From DAISKN01 sp964553925 (GTDB lineage Bacteria > Acidobacteriota > Vicinamibacteria > Marinacidobacterales > SMYC01), in NCBI GenBank assembly GCA_964553925.1, contig CAZKNR010000461.1, positions 1 to 14,548 on the forward strand: a stretch of 14,548 bases of DNA. The letters run 5' to 3'. Position numbers and translations under genes: made by a program. Under the pieces are notes generated by a model that made no database searches, was not told where the DNA came from, and saw nothing but the letters and a program-made list of their open reading frames with translations. Positions 6,099 through 13,947 of this stretch are shown piece by piece (positions within the stretch are counted from its first letter, which is position 1; the number at the start of each line of letters is the position of its first letter).

Positions 6099-6127
6099 AG
6101 AGTAACTCGAATGTCAATCTTTGTCAA
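6099..6127 (-). promoter_or_regulatory. Candidate parDE promoter
   Basis: On the minus strand a perfect TTGACA (6127-6122) is followed after 17 bp by TACTCT (6104-6099), 20 bp before the parD ATG. A second TTGACA lies at 6117-6112. A near-palindrome GAGTAACTC (6100-6108) overlaps the -10 and could be the ParD operator. The -35 and spacing are good, the -10 is poor. Confidence 0.45.
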
Positions 6128-6138
6128 TGATCGTTACG

Positions 6139-6153
6139 ACTGCCGCGGGCAGT
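6139..6153. repeat. Hairpin-forming inverted repeat between amidase and parDE
   Basis: ACTGCC (6139-6144), GCG, GGCAGT (6148-6153) is a perfect 6-bp GC-rich stem with a 3-base loop, downstream of the amidase stop on the minus strand. No T-run follows on either strand, so it is not a standard intrinsic terminator. The remaining intergenic bases (6128-6273) show nothing else I recognise. Confidence 0.35.
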
Positions 6154-6273
6154 TCCAACCCCGCTCGTAGGTTACTCGTTCTGGATCGAGTGCAAACTCC
6201 ATCGCGTCCGGACCCTGCCCGCCGTCTCAGGCCTCCCCTCGCCCCGTAGCGCGAGGACGCGCGCCTCTGGATT

Positions 6274-7752
6274 TCAAGCCGGATCGACGGGAGTGAGTAC
6301 GCCCAAAGCGTTCTCGACAGCCTCGGCGGCGTCGAGGCAGAGGTCCTCGCGGTACATCGGGCCGATGAGCTGGACGCCCTGAGGCAAGCCGTTCGCGACG
6401 CCCACGGGGACGGCGGCAGCCGGAAGACCGAGGAGGTTCACCGCGACGACGAGGCGCATGGAGCGAAAGATCCCCCAGGAAGCATCGGGTCCTTCGAGAT
6501 CGAGACCGACTCGAAACGGCGGCTCGGTCGAGACCGGTCCGAGGACGAGCGGATAGCGTTCGAAAAACTGCGACCACTGGCGCGCGATCCCGTTTCGGGC
6601 GGCGAATCCATGGACGTAACCATTCAGATCGATCTCCGGGATGCGAGTGAGGAACTCCTCCATGAACTCCCGCGCGCCGGGAGAGACCATCTCCTGGATG
6701 GCCGGCCAGAGCGCGGCGCGAATCTCGGCGCCCACGAGCGACATCCAGAGCATCGCCGCTTCCTCCACCGCGGGTGGGTCGACCTCCTCGACGGCGTAGC
6801 CCGCCTGCTCCAGCGCCCGTGCCGCTTTCCTGACTCCCTCGGCGACGTCTGGGTGGACGCTTCCGCCGCCGGGATTCGGGGTCACGGCAACGCGAATGGG
6901 CGCCTTTAGCTTCGGTCCCGAGAAAGGCGCGGGCGTCCACCACGGATCGCGCGCGTCGGCGCCGATCATGGAGGAGAGAGCCAGACGCACGTCGCCGACG
7001 CGCCTTGCCATCGGGCCCTCGACGGCGAACATCTGAAGGGTCATGGGAGGGTCGCCGGGGTCGAGGGCCGAGGCGTGGGGAACGCGGCCCCGCGAGGGCT
7101 TGATCGAGGCAATGCCGCAGCATTGCGCCGGCCACCTCAAGGAGCCGCCGTAGTCGTTTCCGTTTCCGAGAGGCGTCATGCCGGTCGCCAGCGCCACCGC
7201 ATCTCCACCGCTCGAGCCCCCGGGGGTGCGGGTGCGATCCCAGGGATTGATCGTCGGTCCGTAGAGGCCACTATCCGTGTGCCAGCGAAGCCCGAAGTCG
7301 GGAAGGTTGGTCCGGGCGATGGGAATGGCTCCTGCCTTCCTGAGCTGGGCGATTCGAGGATTGTCGAGAGACGGAACGGCCTCGGCGAGCGCTTTGACCC
7401 CTTGGGTCGTCGCCGAACCGGTGACGTCGATGTTCTCCTTGACCGTCATCGGGACGCCGTGGAGCGGTCCCACTTCGCCTCCGCGCGCGAGCGCTCGATC
7501 CGCTTCGTCCGAGGCCGCGAGCGCTTCCTCGGCGAGGACTCGGGTGACGGCGTGGACTTTGCCGTTCACCGCCTCGATGCGGTCGAAATGGGCCTGAACC
7601 ACCTCACGCGCCGAGACCTTCTTCGACCGCACGGCGCGAACGATTTCGGACGCGCTCATGCGCCAGATCTCGTTTTGAGCTCGAGCGGGTCGCGAGACGA
7701 AGCCCGACGCCGCGGCGGCGGCGCTCATTTCGAGGAAACGTCTTCGGTTCAT
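6274..7752 (-). CDS. Tat-exported amidase-signature (AS) family hydrolase
   Basis: 492 residues from the ATG at 7752, preceded by AGGAG at about 7 bp; an upstream in-frame start at 7776 lacks such a site. The N-terminus MNRRRFLEMSAAAAASGF with an ARA-Q cleavage site near residue 25 is a twin-arginine signal, so the folded enzyme should act in the periplasm. The AS triad is complete: K105 in VKENID, S180 in PGGSSGG and nucleophile S204 in DYGGSLRWPA. The family hydrolyses amides through the Ser-cisSer-Lys triad; length is typical (about 450-500). GatA is unlikely, given the export signal and absence of gatB/gatC. The substrate is unknown. The gene is 30 bp after the kinase gene on the same strand, so probably in its operon. 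Part of its 5' region is copied at 5414-5494. Confidence 0.9.
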   Translation of the reverse strand: MNRRRFLEMSAAAAASGFVSRPARAQNEIWRMSASEIVRAVRSKKVSAREVVQAHFDRIEAVNGKVHAVTRVLAEEALAASDEADRALARGGEVGPLHGVPMTVKENIDVTGSATTQGVKALAEAVPSLDNPRIAQLRKAGAIPIARTNLPDFGLRWHTDSGLYGPTINPWDRTRTPGGSSGGDAVALATGMTPLGNGNDYGGSLRWPAQCCGIASIKPSRGRVPHASALDPGDPPMTLQMFAVEGPMARRVGDVRLALSSMIGADARDPWWTPAPFSGPKLKAPIRVAVTPNPGGGSVHPDVAEGVRKAARALEQAGYAVEEVDPPAVEEAAMLWMSLVGAEIRAALWPAIQEMVSPGAREFMEEFLTRIPEIDLNGYVHGFAARNGIARQWSQFFERYPLVLGPVSTEPPFRVGLDLEGPDASWGIFRSMRLVVAVNLLGLPAAAVPVGVANGLPQGVQLIGPMYREDLCLDAAEAVENALGVLTPVDPA

Positions 7753-7782
7753 GGTGTTCTCCTCACGAATGGGCACGAACGC

Positions 7783-10065
7783 TCATGCGTCTCGAAGCCC
7801 GATCGATGCCGTCATACGTTTGAACCTCGGGTCAGAGCGAACCGTGTCAAAAATCGGAAACTTGGTCCAGATTCCGAGGGGACTTCCGCTCTCGCGCGCG
7901 AGTTCGAGGTAGTGGAACACCCGATCGTCCTCCCCAAGGCCGGCATGGATGCAGACGAAGAAAGTGGGCGCGACGTATGTCTCCTTCGCGCGCTCCTCGA
8001 GCTCCGAAAGGACCCCGCGGGCATCGTTCTCTCGGCCCGCGCGCCCATAAGCCCAGCCCAGAAAACCGAGGTAGAACGAGGCACGGCCGGTGACCGCCGC
8101 GGCCTTCTCCAGAAGCTCGACCGCCCGGTCATATCGCCCGACCCGGGTCAGCGTGCTCCCCAACACGTAGAACCCGATCGCGAAGTCGGGGTCCAACTCC
8201 AGGGTTCTCTCCCCCTCGCGAATCGCCTCCTCGTTCCGATTCCCGAACGTGAGCACGAACATGAGCACCATGCTCACGTATGGAGAAAGCGGGTCGAGCT
8301 TCCGCGCCTTCTCCACCTGCGCTACGGCTTCGTCGGAGCGTCCCAGCGTCGCGAGGCAGAGCCCGTACCAGCAGTAGGCCTGGATATCGGACGGGTTGAG
8401 CTGGAGCGCCCGCTGAAACTCCTTCTCGGCCTCGCCCCACGCGTGGTCGAAGAGTAACCGGAAACGGCCGAGCGTGGTGTGAGCTTCGGCGATCCCCTCA
8501 TCGATCGCGAGGGCACGTGCAATCGCGGCTGTCGCTTTTTCGTGCGCCTCCTTCGGCGGGAGGAAGCCATAGAGTCCAAGAATGGAGTAGCAATCGCCGA
8601 TTCCCGCGTGGGCGAGGCCGTACGAGGGGTCCTCTTTCACCGCCTCCTCGAAGAACGGCAAGGCGCTCTGCGGTCCGCCGCGATACCTTCTCTCGAAAGC
8701 GTGTCTTCCTCTCAAATACAAATGGTAGGCCGCCACGTTCTCGGTAGCGCGCCTCGCGGGTTCGATGTCCTTCTCGACGCCGATCTGGCCGTGGAGTGCC
8801 GCGACGATCTTTGCAGAGATCTCGTCCTGGATGGCGAAGACGTCCTCGGCGTCTCCCTCGTAACGCTCGGACCAGATCTGGTACCCATCCGCCACGTTGA
8901 CGAGCTGAGCGCTGACGCGGAGCCGTCGTCCCGCCGTTCGCACGCTTCCTTCGAGGACCTGCCTCACACCGAGCGTTTTTCCGACGTGGCGGACGTCGTG
9001 GGCTTTCGTTCCGAACTGAAATGCGGAGGAGCGCGCCGCGACCCTGAGCCCTCGGACTTTCGAAAGAGCGTTCAAGATCTCTTCCGCCATGCCCTCGCAG
9101 AAATACTCATGGTCCTTCTGCGCGCTCATGTCGGTGAAAGGCAGGACGGCGATCGATGCGCTCGCCTCCACTCCGTCCGTCCCCGCGGGCACTTGTGAAG
9201 ACTCCCTCTTCACATCCGAGATCGTCTCCAGGGCGAATCGAAGATCCCGGGCCGACTGGAACCTCTCCGCCGGACCCTTCTCGAGACAGCGCCGCACGAT
9301 CCTCTCGAGCGCCACCGGGATATCGGTCACAGCGCTCGAAAGCTCACGGGGCTCGTCCTTGAGGATCGCGCTCATGGTGTCGGCCGCCGAGACGCCCTGG
9401 AAGGCGCGACTGCCGGAAAGAGCTTCGTAGAGGATGGCTCCCAGGGAAAAGATATCGGAGCGGTGGTCGGATGAAAGCCCGCGAACCTGCTCCGGCGCCA
9501 TGTATCCGATGGTTCCCAGAACCGTGCCCGCAGAGGTATTGCGCGTCTTCGTCTGGGCCTCCTCTGTCCCGGGGGTTCCATCGACCGGACTTCCCACCTT
9601 GGCGAGGCCGAAGTCGAGGATCTTGAGGTGGCCTTCTCGCGTCACGAAGAGGTTCTCGGGCTTGAGGTCGCGGTGGACGATCGCCTTGTCGTGCGCGGCC
9701 GCGAGCCCGCTACAACATTGAACCCCCAGCTCCATCACCTTCCGGGGTAAAAGCCGGCCTTTCTCGATCCGCGCCCTCAGCGTTTCGCCTTCGAGGAGCT
9801 CCATGACCGCGTAGGAAACACCGCCCTCCCGCCCGAAATCGTAGATGGCGAGGATATTGGGATGGGAGAGTGCGGCAACCGCCTTCGCTTCGCGCTCGAA
9901 GCGGAGCAGGAAGTCTTCGGTAGCGAGAGCCTCAGGAAGCACCTTGATGGCGACGTCCCGGTCGAGCTTGTGGTCGCGCGCCCGATAGACCTCTCCCATG
10001 CCACCCGCTCCGATCGACTCTTCGATCTCGTAGGTGCCTAGCTTCGTGCCGCGATCGAGCGTCAT
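7783..10065 (-). CDS. Serine/threonine protein kinase with TolB/FlgO-like and TPR domains
   Basis: 760 residues. Kinase domain (about 12-280) is complete: glycine loop IGAGGMGEVY (18-27), VAIK with K41, E59 in FEREAKA, HRDLKPEN (H131, D133, N138), DFG (151-153) and APE (190-192). A short linker leads to a domain about 303-425 beginning SIAVLPFTDMSAQKDHEYFCEGMAEEI, the TolB/FlgO-like N-terminal type seen with such kinases and with adenylate cyclases. Then TPR repeats run from about 445 to the end (for example AEKEFQRALQLNPSDIQAYCWYG). No transmembrane segment separates kinase and C-terminal parts, so it is probably cytoplasmic and the TPRs bind partner proteins. The start lies 4 bp after the GCS2-CBS stop, indicating coupling. 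Targets are unknown. Kinases of this architecture are common in Acidobacteriota and related phyla. Confidence 0.92.
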   Translation of the reverse strand: MTLDRGTKLGTYEIEESIGAGGMGEVYRARDHKLDRDVAIKVLPEALATEDFLLRFEREAKAVAALSHPNILAIYDFGREGGVSYAVMELLEGETLRARIEKGRLLPRKVMELGVQCCSGLAAAHDKAIVHRDLKPENLFVTREGHLKILDFGLAKVGSPVDGTPGTEEAQTKTRNTSAGTVLGTIGYMAPEQVRGLSSDHRSDIFSLGAILYEALSGSRAFQGVSAADTMSAILKDEPRELSSAVTDIPVALERIVRRCLEKGPAERFQSARDLRFALETISDVKRESSQVPAGTDGVEASASIAVLPFTDMSAQKDHEYFCEGMAEEILNALSKVRGLRVAARSSAFQFGTKAHDVRHVGKTLGVRQVLEGSVRTAGRRLRVSAQLVNVADGYQIWSERYEGDAEDVFAIQDEISAKIVAALHGQIGVEKDIEPARRATENVAAYHLYLRGRHAFERRYRGGPQSALPFFEEAVKEDPSYGLAHAGIGDCYSILGLYGFLPPKEAHEKATAAIARALAIDEGIAEAHTTLGRFRLLFDHAWGEAEKEFQRALQLNPSDIQAYCWYGLCLATLGRSDEAVAQVEKARKLDPLSPYVSMVLMFVLTFGNRNEEAIREGERTLELDPDFAIGFYVLGSTLTRVGRYDRAVELLEKAAAVTGRASFYLGFLGWAYGRAGRENDARGVLSELEERAKETYVAPTFFVCIHAGLGEDDRVFHYLELARESGSPLGIWTKFPIFDTVRSDPRFKRMTASIGLRDA

Positions 10066-10069
10066 CCGC

Positions 10070-11983
10070 TCATTCCCGGAGCTTCTCTTCCAAAAGCTCG
10101 CTCGCGATGTCCATGAAGTCGCGCTCGGTGACGATGCCGATGAGCCGTCCGTCCTTCACCACCGGGAGCGAGCCGATGCGCCGCTCCTTCATGAGGAGGA
10201 TCGCCTCCTGCGTCGTGGTCTCGGGCGTAACCGTGATCAGGTCGCGCTTCATCACGTCGCCGACCGGAATCGGCGCCCCGCGCCTCCAGAGCTCGCCCTG
10301 GGCGAGGAGATGGATGAGCGACCGGTAAGAAACGAGACCCACGAGGCGATGCTCGTGGTCCTCGACGGGCACGTGGCGGATTTTCTCCCAGTCCATGAGG
10401 CTCGCCACCAGGTCGATGGGCTCGTCTTCCTGGACGGTGAAGAGGTCGTTGGACATGAACTGCTCCACCTTCATGTAGTGGTCCTTCCACCCTCCGGCTT
10501 CCTCGAGAGAGGCGAGCTTCCACGTCGCGACCGGATTCCCCTCTTTCTGCTGGCGCACCAGAGACGCCGTGAGGGCACTCATCCTCTGCGCCTCCGTGCC
10601 CTTCCCCTTCATGCCCGCAAGCGAGAGGTGAAACCACTGCGAACCGGTCTGTTTCGTGCGCACTCGTTCCTCGACCACCCCGAGGTAGAGGTCGATGTCC
10701 TCCCCCGCGATCCCGCCCCCCTGGAGACCGGCGCGGGCCAGGGGAATGAGCTCATTCAGAAGGAGGTCGCTCGCGGGGACTTCCTTGCCCTCGAGCCACA
10801 TGAGCTCGGAGGCGAGGCCGTTTCGCGCGGCCGTGGTGAAATTCGAATGGGCGTGCTCGAAATCGATGAGCCGGGTGATGTCCTCGACCTCGCGCGAAAG
10901 CGCGCAGATCAGACCGAACCAGAGCGCCCCGTTCGCCACCTCGTCCCGAATCGTGGGTCCGGACGGAATGTAACGGTTCTCGATCCGCAGGTGCGGTTTT
11001 CCTTCGGTGATGCCGTAGCAGGGACGATTCCAGCGATAGACGGTGCCGTTGTGGAGCCGGAGTGCCTTGAGCTGCGGCACTTTTCCCTGGCGCAGCAGAG
11101 CGAACGGGTCCTCGTCGAGCTCGCCCCCGATCAGGATCTTGAACCGGGCGATGTCCTCCTGAAAGAGCTCGACGACCGACTCTCGCACCCAGTTCCGGCC
11201 GAAGCTCACCCGGGGCTGTCTCTCCCGCAGATGATGGCTCGAGCTCCTTGTATCCACCGCTTGCTGGAAGAGGGCGATTCGCGTCTCGCGCCACAGACGG
11301 CGCCCGAAGAGGAGGGGTGAGTTCGTCGCCGCCGAGAGCACGGGCCCCGCGACCGCTTGCGCGATGTTGTAGAGCTTCGCGAACTCCTTCGCTCCCACCT
11401 GGAAGTGGATCTGGAAGCTGGTGTTGCAGGACTCGACCATGACCGAGTCGTGCTTCACGATGAGCTCGTCGATGCCCTTGATCTGAAACTCGTACGCCCC
11501 GCCGCGCAGGCGGTTCATCGCCTGGTTCAGCGCGAAATAGCGCGGCACCGGAGCCATGTTCTCGAGCCCCAGGTCGGACTTCCGCAGCGTGGGGAGAATG
11601 CCGACGAGGGCGATCTCGGCGCCGAGCTCGGAGGCGCTCGCGCGCGCCTTATCGACGAGGGTCGAAAGCTGCCGCTCCATGTCCGACAGGCACTTCCCCC
11701 CGAAGGGCAGGGGCTCCATGTTCGCCTCGAGGTTGAACTGCGCGAGCTCGGTGGTGTAGTGCGGATCCTTAAGGAGCTGGAGCATCTCCATCACCAGCGG
11801 AGCCGGACGAAACCCCGGACCGACGAGGAACATTTCCTGCTCGGCGCCGATGCGGCGGACGTCGGCCTCGATGAGTCCCCCCTCGAGCATCATCTCGAGC
11901 GCCCGAAGGTCGTCGAGGAGGTTCCGCATGAACAGACGGAGTTTTTCGCCTCCGATTCCGTCCTGAACTTGCTGGTTCCCCAT
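10070..11983 (-). CDS. GCS2-type glutamate-cysteine ligase-like protein fused to two CBS domains
   Basis: 637 residues. Residues about 15-450 match the GCS2/carboxylate-amine ligase superfamily: GAEQEMFLV (47-55) with acidic metal-binding residues, ELAQFNLEANMEP (79-91), SCNTSFQIHFQV (185-196), ATNSPLLFGRR (219-229) and LRIENRYIPSGPT (332-344). A helical linker leads to a CBS pair (about 504-563, VEQFMSNDLFTVQEDEPI start; and 574-630, VGDVMKRDLITVTPETTTQEA start). Both repeats end in the usual GLVSYRSL and GIVTERDF turns. CBS pairs often bind adenine nucleotides, so ligase activity may be gated by AMP/ATP or a similar ligand. The reaction could be gamma-glutamyl-cysteine synthesis or another gamma-glutamyl ligation; no glutathione synthetase is nearby. 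AGGGGG 8 bp before the ATG is a good ribosome site. It lies directly before the kinase. Confidence 0.88.
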   Translation of the reverse strand: MGNQQVQDGIGGEKLRLFMRNLLDDLRALEMMLEGGLIEADVRRIGAEQEMFLVGPGFRPAPLVMEMLQLLKDPHYTTELAQFNLEANMEPLPFGGKCLSDMERQLSTLVDKARASASELGAEIALVGILPTLRKSDLGLENMAPVPRYFALNQAMNRLRGGAYEFQIKGIDELIVKHDSVMVESCNTSFQIHFQVGAKEFAKLYNIAQAVAGPVLSAATNSPLLFGRRLWRETRIALFQQAVDTRSSSHHLRERQPRVSFGRNWVRESVVELFQEDIARFKILIGGELDEDPFALLRQGKVPQLKALRLHNGTVYRWNRPCYGITEGKPHLRIENRYIPSGPTIRDEVANGALWFGLICALSREVEDITRLIDFEHAHSNFTTAARNGLASELMWLEGKEVPASDLLLNELIPLARAGLQGGGIAGEDIDLYLGVVEERVRTKQTGSQWFHLSLAGMKGKGTEAQRMSALTASLVRQQKEGNPVATWKLASLEEAGGWKDHYMKVEQFMSNDLFTVQEDEPIDLVASLMDWEKIRHVPVEDHEHRLVGLVSYRSLIHLLAQGELWRRGAPIPVGDVMKRDLITVTPETTTQEAILLMKERRIGSLPVVKDGRLIGIVTERDFMDIASELLEEKLRE

Positions 11984-12014
11984 CCAAATTCCCCCTGACC
12001 GTTGGCATTCTACG

Positions 12015-13067
12015 CTATACCGACGCCTGCTGGCTTTGTCGGATCTTCACCATCGATTGGAGCAGCGAGAAGGTGACCGGACCGAGGAGAAATCCCGAAG
12101 GCCCGAAGGTCAGGAGACCTCCCACGAGACTGAGAAACGCCAGAAACGTGTGGAACCGTGCGGTCTCGTGGAGAAGAATGGGCTTGATCACGTTGTCGAC
12201 GAGGCTGATGACGAGCGTTCCGTACAGGATCAGACCGATACCCTTCCACACCGAGATCGCGAAAAGCACGTAGATCGCGGTGGGCACCCAGACCAAAGGC
12301 GCGCCGAATCCGGGGAGGGGGGCGGCGAAGATCAGCATCGTTCCCCAGAAGAAGGGCGATGGCAGACCGAAGATCAAGAAACCGATAACCGCGAGAAGTC
12401 CCTGTGCGATGGGCACCAACACCATGGAGTAGAGGACGCCCTTCACCGTTGCGCCGACGCTTTGGAACATCTCTTCCCGCTCGGGCCCCGAGAACGGCAG
12501 AAGGCCGAAGACCTCGGCCGCGAACCGTTTCCCGTCTCGAAGGAGAAAAAACATTGCAAGAAGAAACAGAATCAGATAGAGAATCGCGGTGGTGACGCCG
12601 GCGAGCGTAGACTGAACGAAGTGGTTCACTCCGGCGGCCAGGTTCGAAAGCACAGGAGCGACCCGCGCAAGCGCCCCGTCGAGAGACGTGGCCCCGAAGT
12701 ACTCCTGAAGCGAGCGCAGCCAGGGGAACCGTCCGGGCAGATCGCGGCTCCAGAGCTCGGAGAGCGCCCCGGGCTCGAGCGGTAGCCGGACCTGATCGTA
12801 GACTTCCAGGGCCTGTTTGACGAGGATGACTCCGTAGGCGGCGACGGGTACGAGGATGAGGACCGCAATCAGGACGGTCGCGAGCCCGGCGGCGAGCGAG
12901 CGCCGTCCTTTGAGGGCGGCCGAAAGACGCTCGAAGAGCGTGCTCAGCAGAACCGCGATCGAAGCCGCCGTCGCCAGGGTAACGAGGAAGTAGCGGAACA
13001 TCCAGAGGTTCAAGGCCAGGGCCACGAGAAAGAAGACGAGATAGGAGCGGCGCGCGGTGTCGTACAC
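12015..13067 (-). CDS. AI-2E/PerM-family membrane transporter
   Basis: 350 residues from a GTG start. Hydrophobic spans occur near 9-28, 33-50, 60-83, 158-176, 213-240, 245-265, 270-290 and 300-335, with a soluble loop around 90-150, the layout of the AI-2E (UPF0118, PerM) family. Family motifs visible include the LYLILFLLAMFFLLRDG segment, LPLPGFGAP-like APLPGFGAPLVWVPTA (268-283) and the LVDNVIKPILL motif (307-317). Members export small signals or exchange sodium for protons; the substrate cannot be judged here. The start lacks a strong ribosome site and overlaps a palindrome GTCGT-AC-ACGAC (13059-13070). The gene ends 31 bp before the GCS2-CBS start, so is probably first in that operon. 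Divergent from the ytxH gene, 45 bp away. Confidence 0.87.
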   Translation of the reverse strand: MYDTARRSYLVFFLVALALNLWMFRYFLVTLATAASIAVLLSTLFERLSAALKGRRSLAAGLATVLIAVLILVPVAAYGVILVKQALEVYDQVRLPLEPGALSELWSRDLPGRFPWLRSLQEYFGATSLDGALARVAPVLSNLAAGVNHFVQSTLAGVTTAILYLILFLLAMFFLLRDGKRFAAEVFGLLPFSGPEREEMFQSVGATVKGVLYSMVLVPIAQGLLAVIGFLIFGLPSPFFWGTMLIFAAPLPGFGAPLVWVPTAIYVLFAISVWKGIGLILYGTLVISLVDNVIKPILLHETARFHTFLAFLSLVGGLLTFGPSGFLLGPVTFSLLQSMVKIRQSQQASV

Positions 13068-13079
13068 GACTTCCGTGAG

Positions 13080-13087
13080 TATAGAAT
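13080..13087 (+). promoter_or_regulatory. Candidate -10 for the ytxH operon
   Basis: TAGAAT (13082-13087, 5 of 6 to consensus), within TATAGAAT, lies 25 bp before the ytxH ATG and follows TGAG, near an extended -10. No -35 is clear 16-18 bp upstream. It lies in the 45-bp divergent gap with the AI-2E family gene. Confidence 0.3.
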
Positions 13088-13112
13088 GGGCTCATCGAAA
13101 AAGGAGGAATCC

Positions 13113-13355
13113 ATGGCCAGTGACAACGGCGGAGGCAATTTCCTAGCAGGGTTCCTGGTGGGCGCCGCGCTCGGCGCCATCGCGGCTCTTCTACTCGCGC
13201 CGAAGTCGGGCAAAGAGCTGAGAGAATCGCTGTCCGAGGAAGGCAAGAAGCTCAGGGACCGCGCGGTCGACGAGGGTCGCCGTTTCGTGGAAAACGCCGA
13301 AGTGCCCGAGGCGGTGCGGAAAGCCGCGAAGAGCGTCAAAGAAGCTCTCACCTGA
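13113..13355 (+). CDS. YtxH-domain small membrane protein
   Basis: 80 residues. The ATG at 13113 is chosen because GGAGG lies 6 bp before it; the ATG at 13086 has no such site. One N-terminal membrane span (about 9-28, FLAGFLVGAALGAIAALLLAP) is followed by PKSGKELRESL and a charged amphipathic helix, the YtxH (gas-vesicle-like, GvpP) pattern. YtxH proteins are small envelope proteins induced by stress in several bacteria; the exact job is unknown. The stop overlaps the next ATG by one base (TGATG), so the genes are coupled. Confidence 0.85.
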   Translation: MASDNGGGNFLAGFLVGAALGAIAALLLAPKSGKELRESLSEEGKKLRDRAVDEGRRFVENAEVPEAVRKAAKSVKEALT

Positions 13356-13675
13356 TGTCCGTTATCCCGGAGGAAGAAGCTCCCGCCCGCACCGCCCTGG
13401 GAGTGGCGCGCGCCGTCGTTCTGTCGCTCACCCAGATGGTCGAGGACTCGGCGGACCTGGTGTCGGCGACGGTGCGCGAGGAGCTGGACCGCTTCCGCGC
13501 GGAGTTGGCGCGAGGCGCCATGTCCGCGGTCGCCGCCGTCGTCGGCGGGTCGCTCCTGACCGCGGGGCTTTCGATGTACCTGCGCGAGCTCGTCGGCAGC
13601 TGGCCCTTGACCCTGTGTCTCGTCGGCGCTTTCTATCTCGGAATCTTCGCCGCACTCCAGATGAGGTCGAAATGA
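13355..13675 (+). CDS. Holin-X (phage holin superfamily III)-like membrane protein
   Basis: 106 residues. A soluble N-terminal helix (TALGVARAVVLSLTQMVEDSADLVSATVREELDRF in essence, about 12-48) is followed by two membrane hairpin spans near 55-75 and 83-102 and a basic end. This matches the putative holin-X/phage-holin-like family (PF07332), usually found chromosomally next to YtxH and DUF3618 genes, not in prophages, and no phage gene is nearby. Its role is probably membrane-stress or envelope related, not lysis. The ATG overlaps the upstream stop by one base and its stop overlaps the next ATG by four (ATGA). Confidence 0.7.
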   Translation: MSVIPEEEAPARTALGVARAVVLSLTQMVEDSADLVSATVREELDRFRAELARGAMSAVAAVVGGSLLTAGLSMYLRELVGSWPLTLCLVGAFYLGIFAALQMRSK

Positions 13676-13947
13676 AAGGAGAACGCCGGAGCGTGAAAGA
13701 GATCCGAAACTCTCTCTGGGAGACGAGAAATCGCCTGGACCGAGATCTGGACGAGCTCGACGGCCGACTCCACCACAACTTGAGCCCGAAAGCGATCTTC
13801 TCCCGGCACCCCGCGCTCTTCGGCGTCGCCGGCGCCGTCATCGGTTTCATCCTCGTCCGCAATCCCGCGCTCCTCACGCGGGGCCTCGTCCGAGCGGCAC
13901 AGGTAGGCGCACCGTTTCTGGTGAAAGCGCTCCTGAAAAAGACTTGA
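13672..13947 (+). CDS. DUF3618-like membrane protein
   Basis: 91 residues from the ATG at 13672. The N-terminal half carries the DUF3618 pattern IRNSLWETRNRLDRDLDELDGRL, a predicted helix repeating Leu/Asp. A basic stretch leads into a single membrane span about 47-63 (HPALFGVAGAVIGFILVRNP), then an amphipathic C-terminus. DUF3618 proteins are frequent third members of YtxH/holin-X clusters; their function is unknown. The start overlaps the holin-like stop (ATGA) and its stop TGA overlaps the TTG start of the transketolase gene (TTGA), continuing the coupled chain. Confidence 0.75.
   Translation: MKGERRSVKEIRNSLWETRNRLDRDLDELDGRLHHNLSPKAIFSRHPALFGVAGAVIGFILVRNPALLTRGLVRAAQVGAPFLVKALLKKT

Noticed and set aside
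7075..8457. Long plus-strand open frame (460 codons) antisense to the amidase and kinase genes
   Set aside because: It spans the junction of two real minus-strand genes and encodes arginine-rich low-complexity sequence.
10034..11320. Long plus-strand open frame (428 codons) antisense to the GCS2-CBS gene
   Set aside because: No recognisable domain or ribosome site; the opposite strand carries clear GCS2 and CBS motifs.
13355..13675. Prophage lysis holin
   Set aside because: No endolysin, capsid, integrase or other phage gene is near; the YtxH and DUF3618 neighbours fit a chromosomal envelope cluster.
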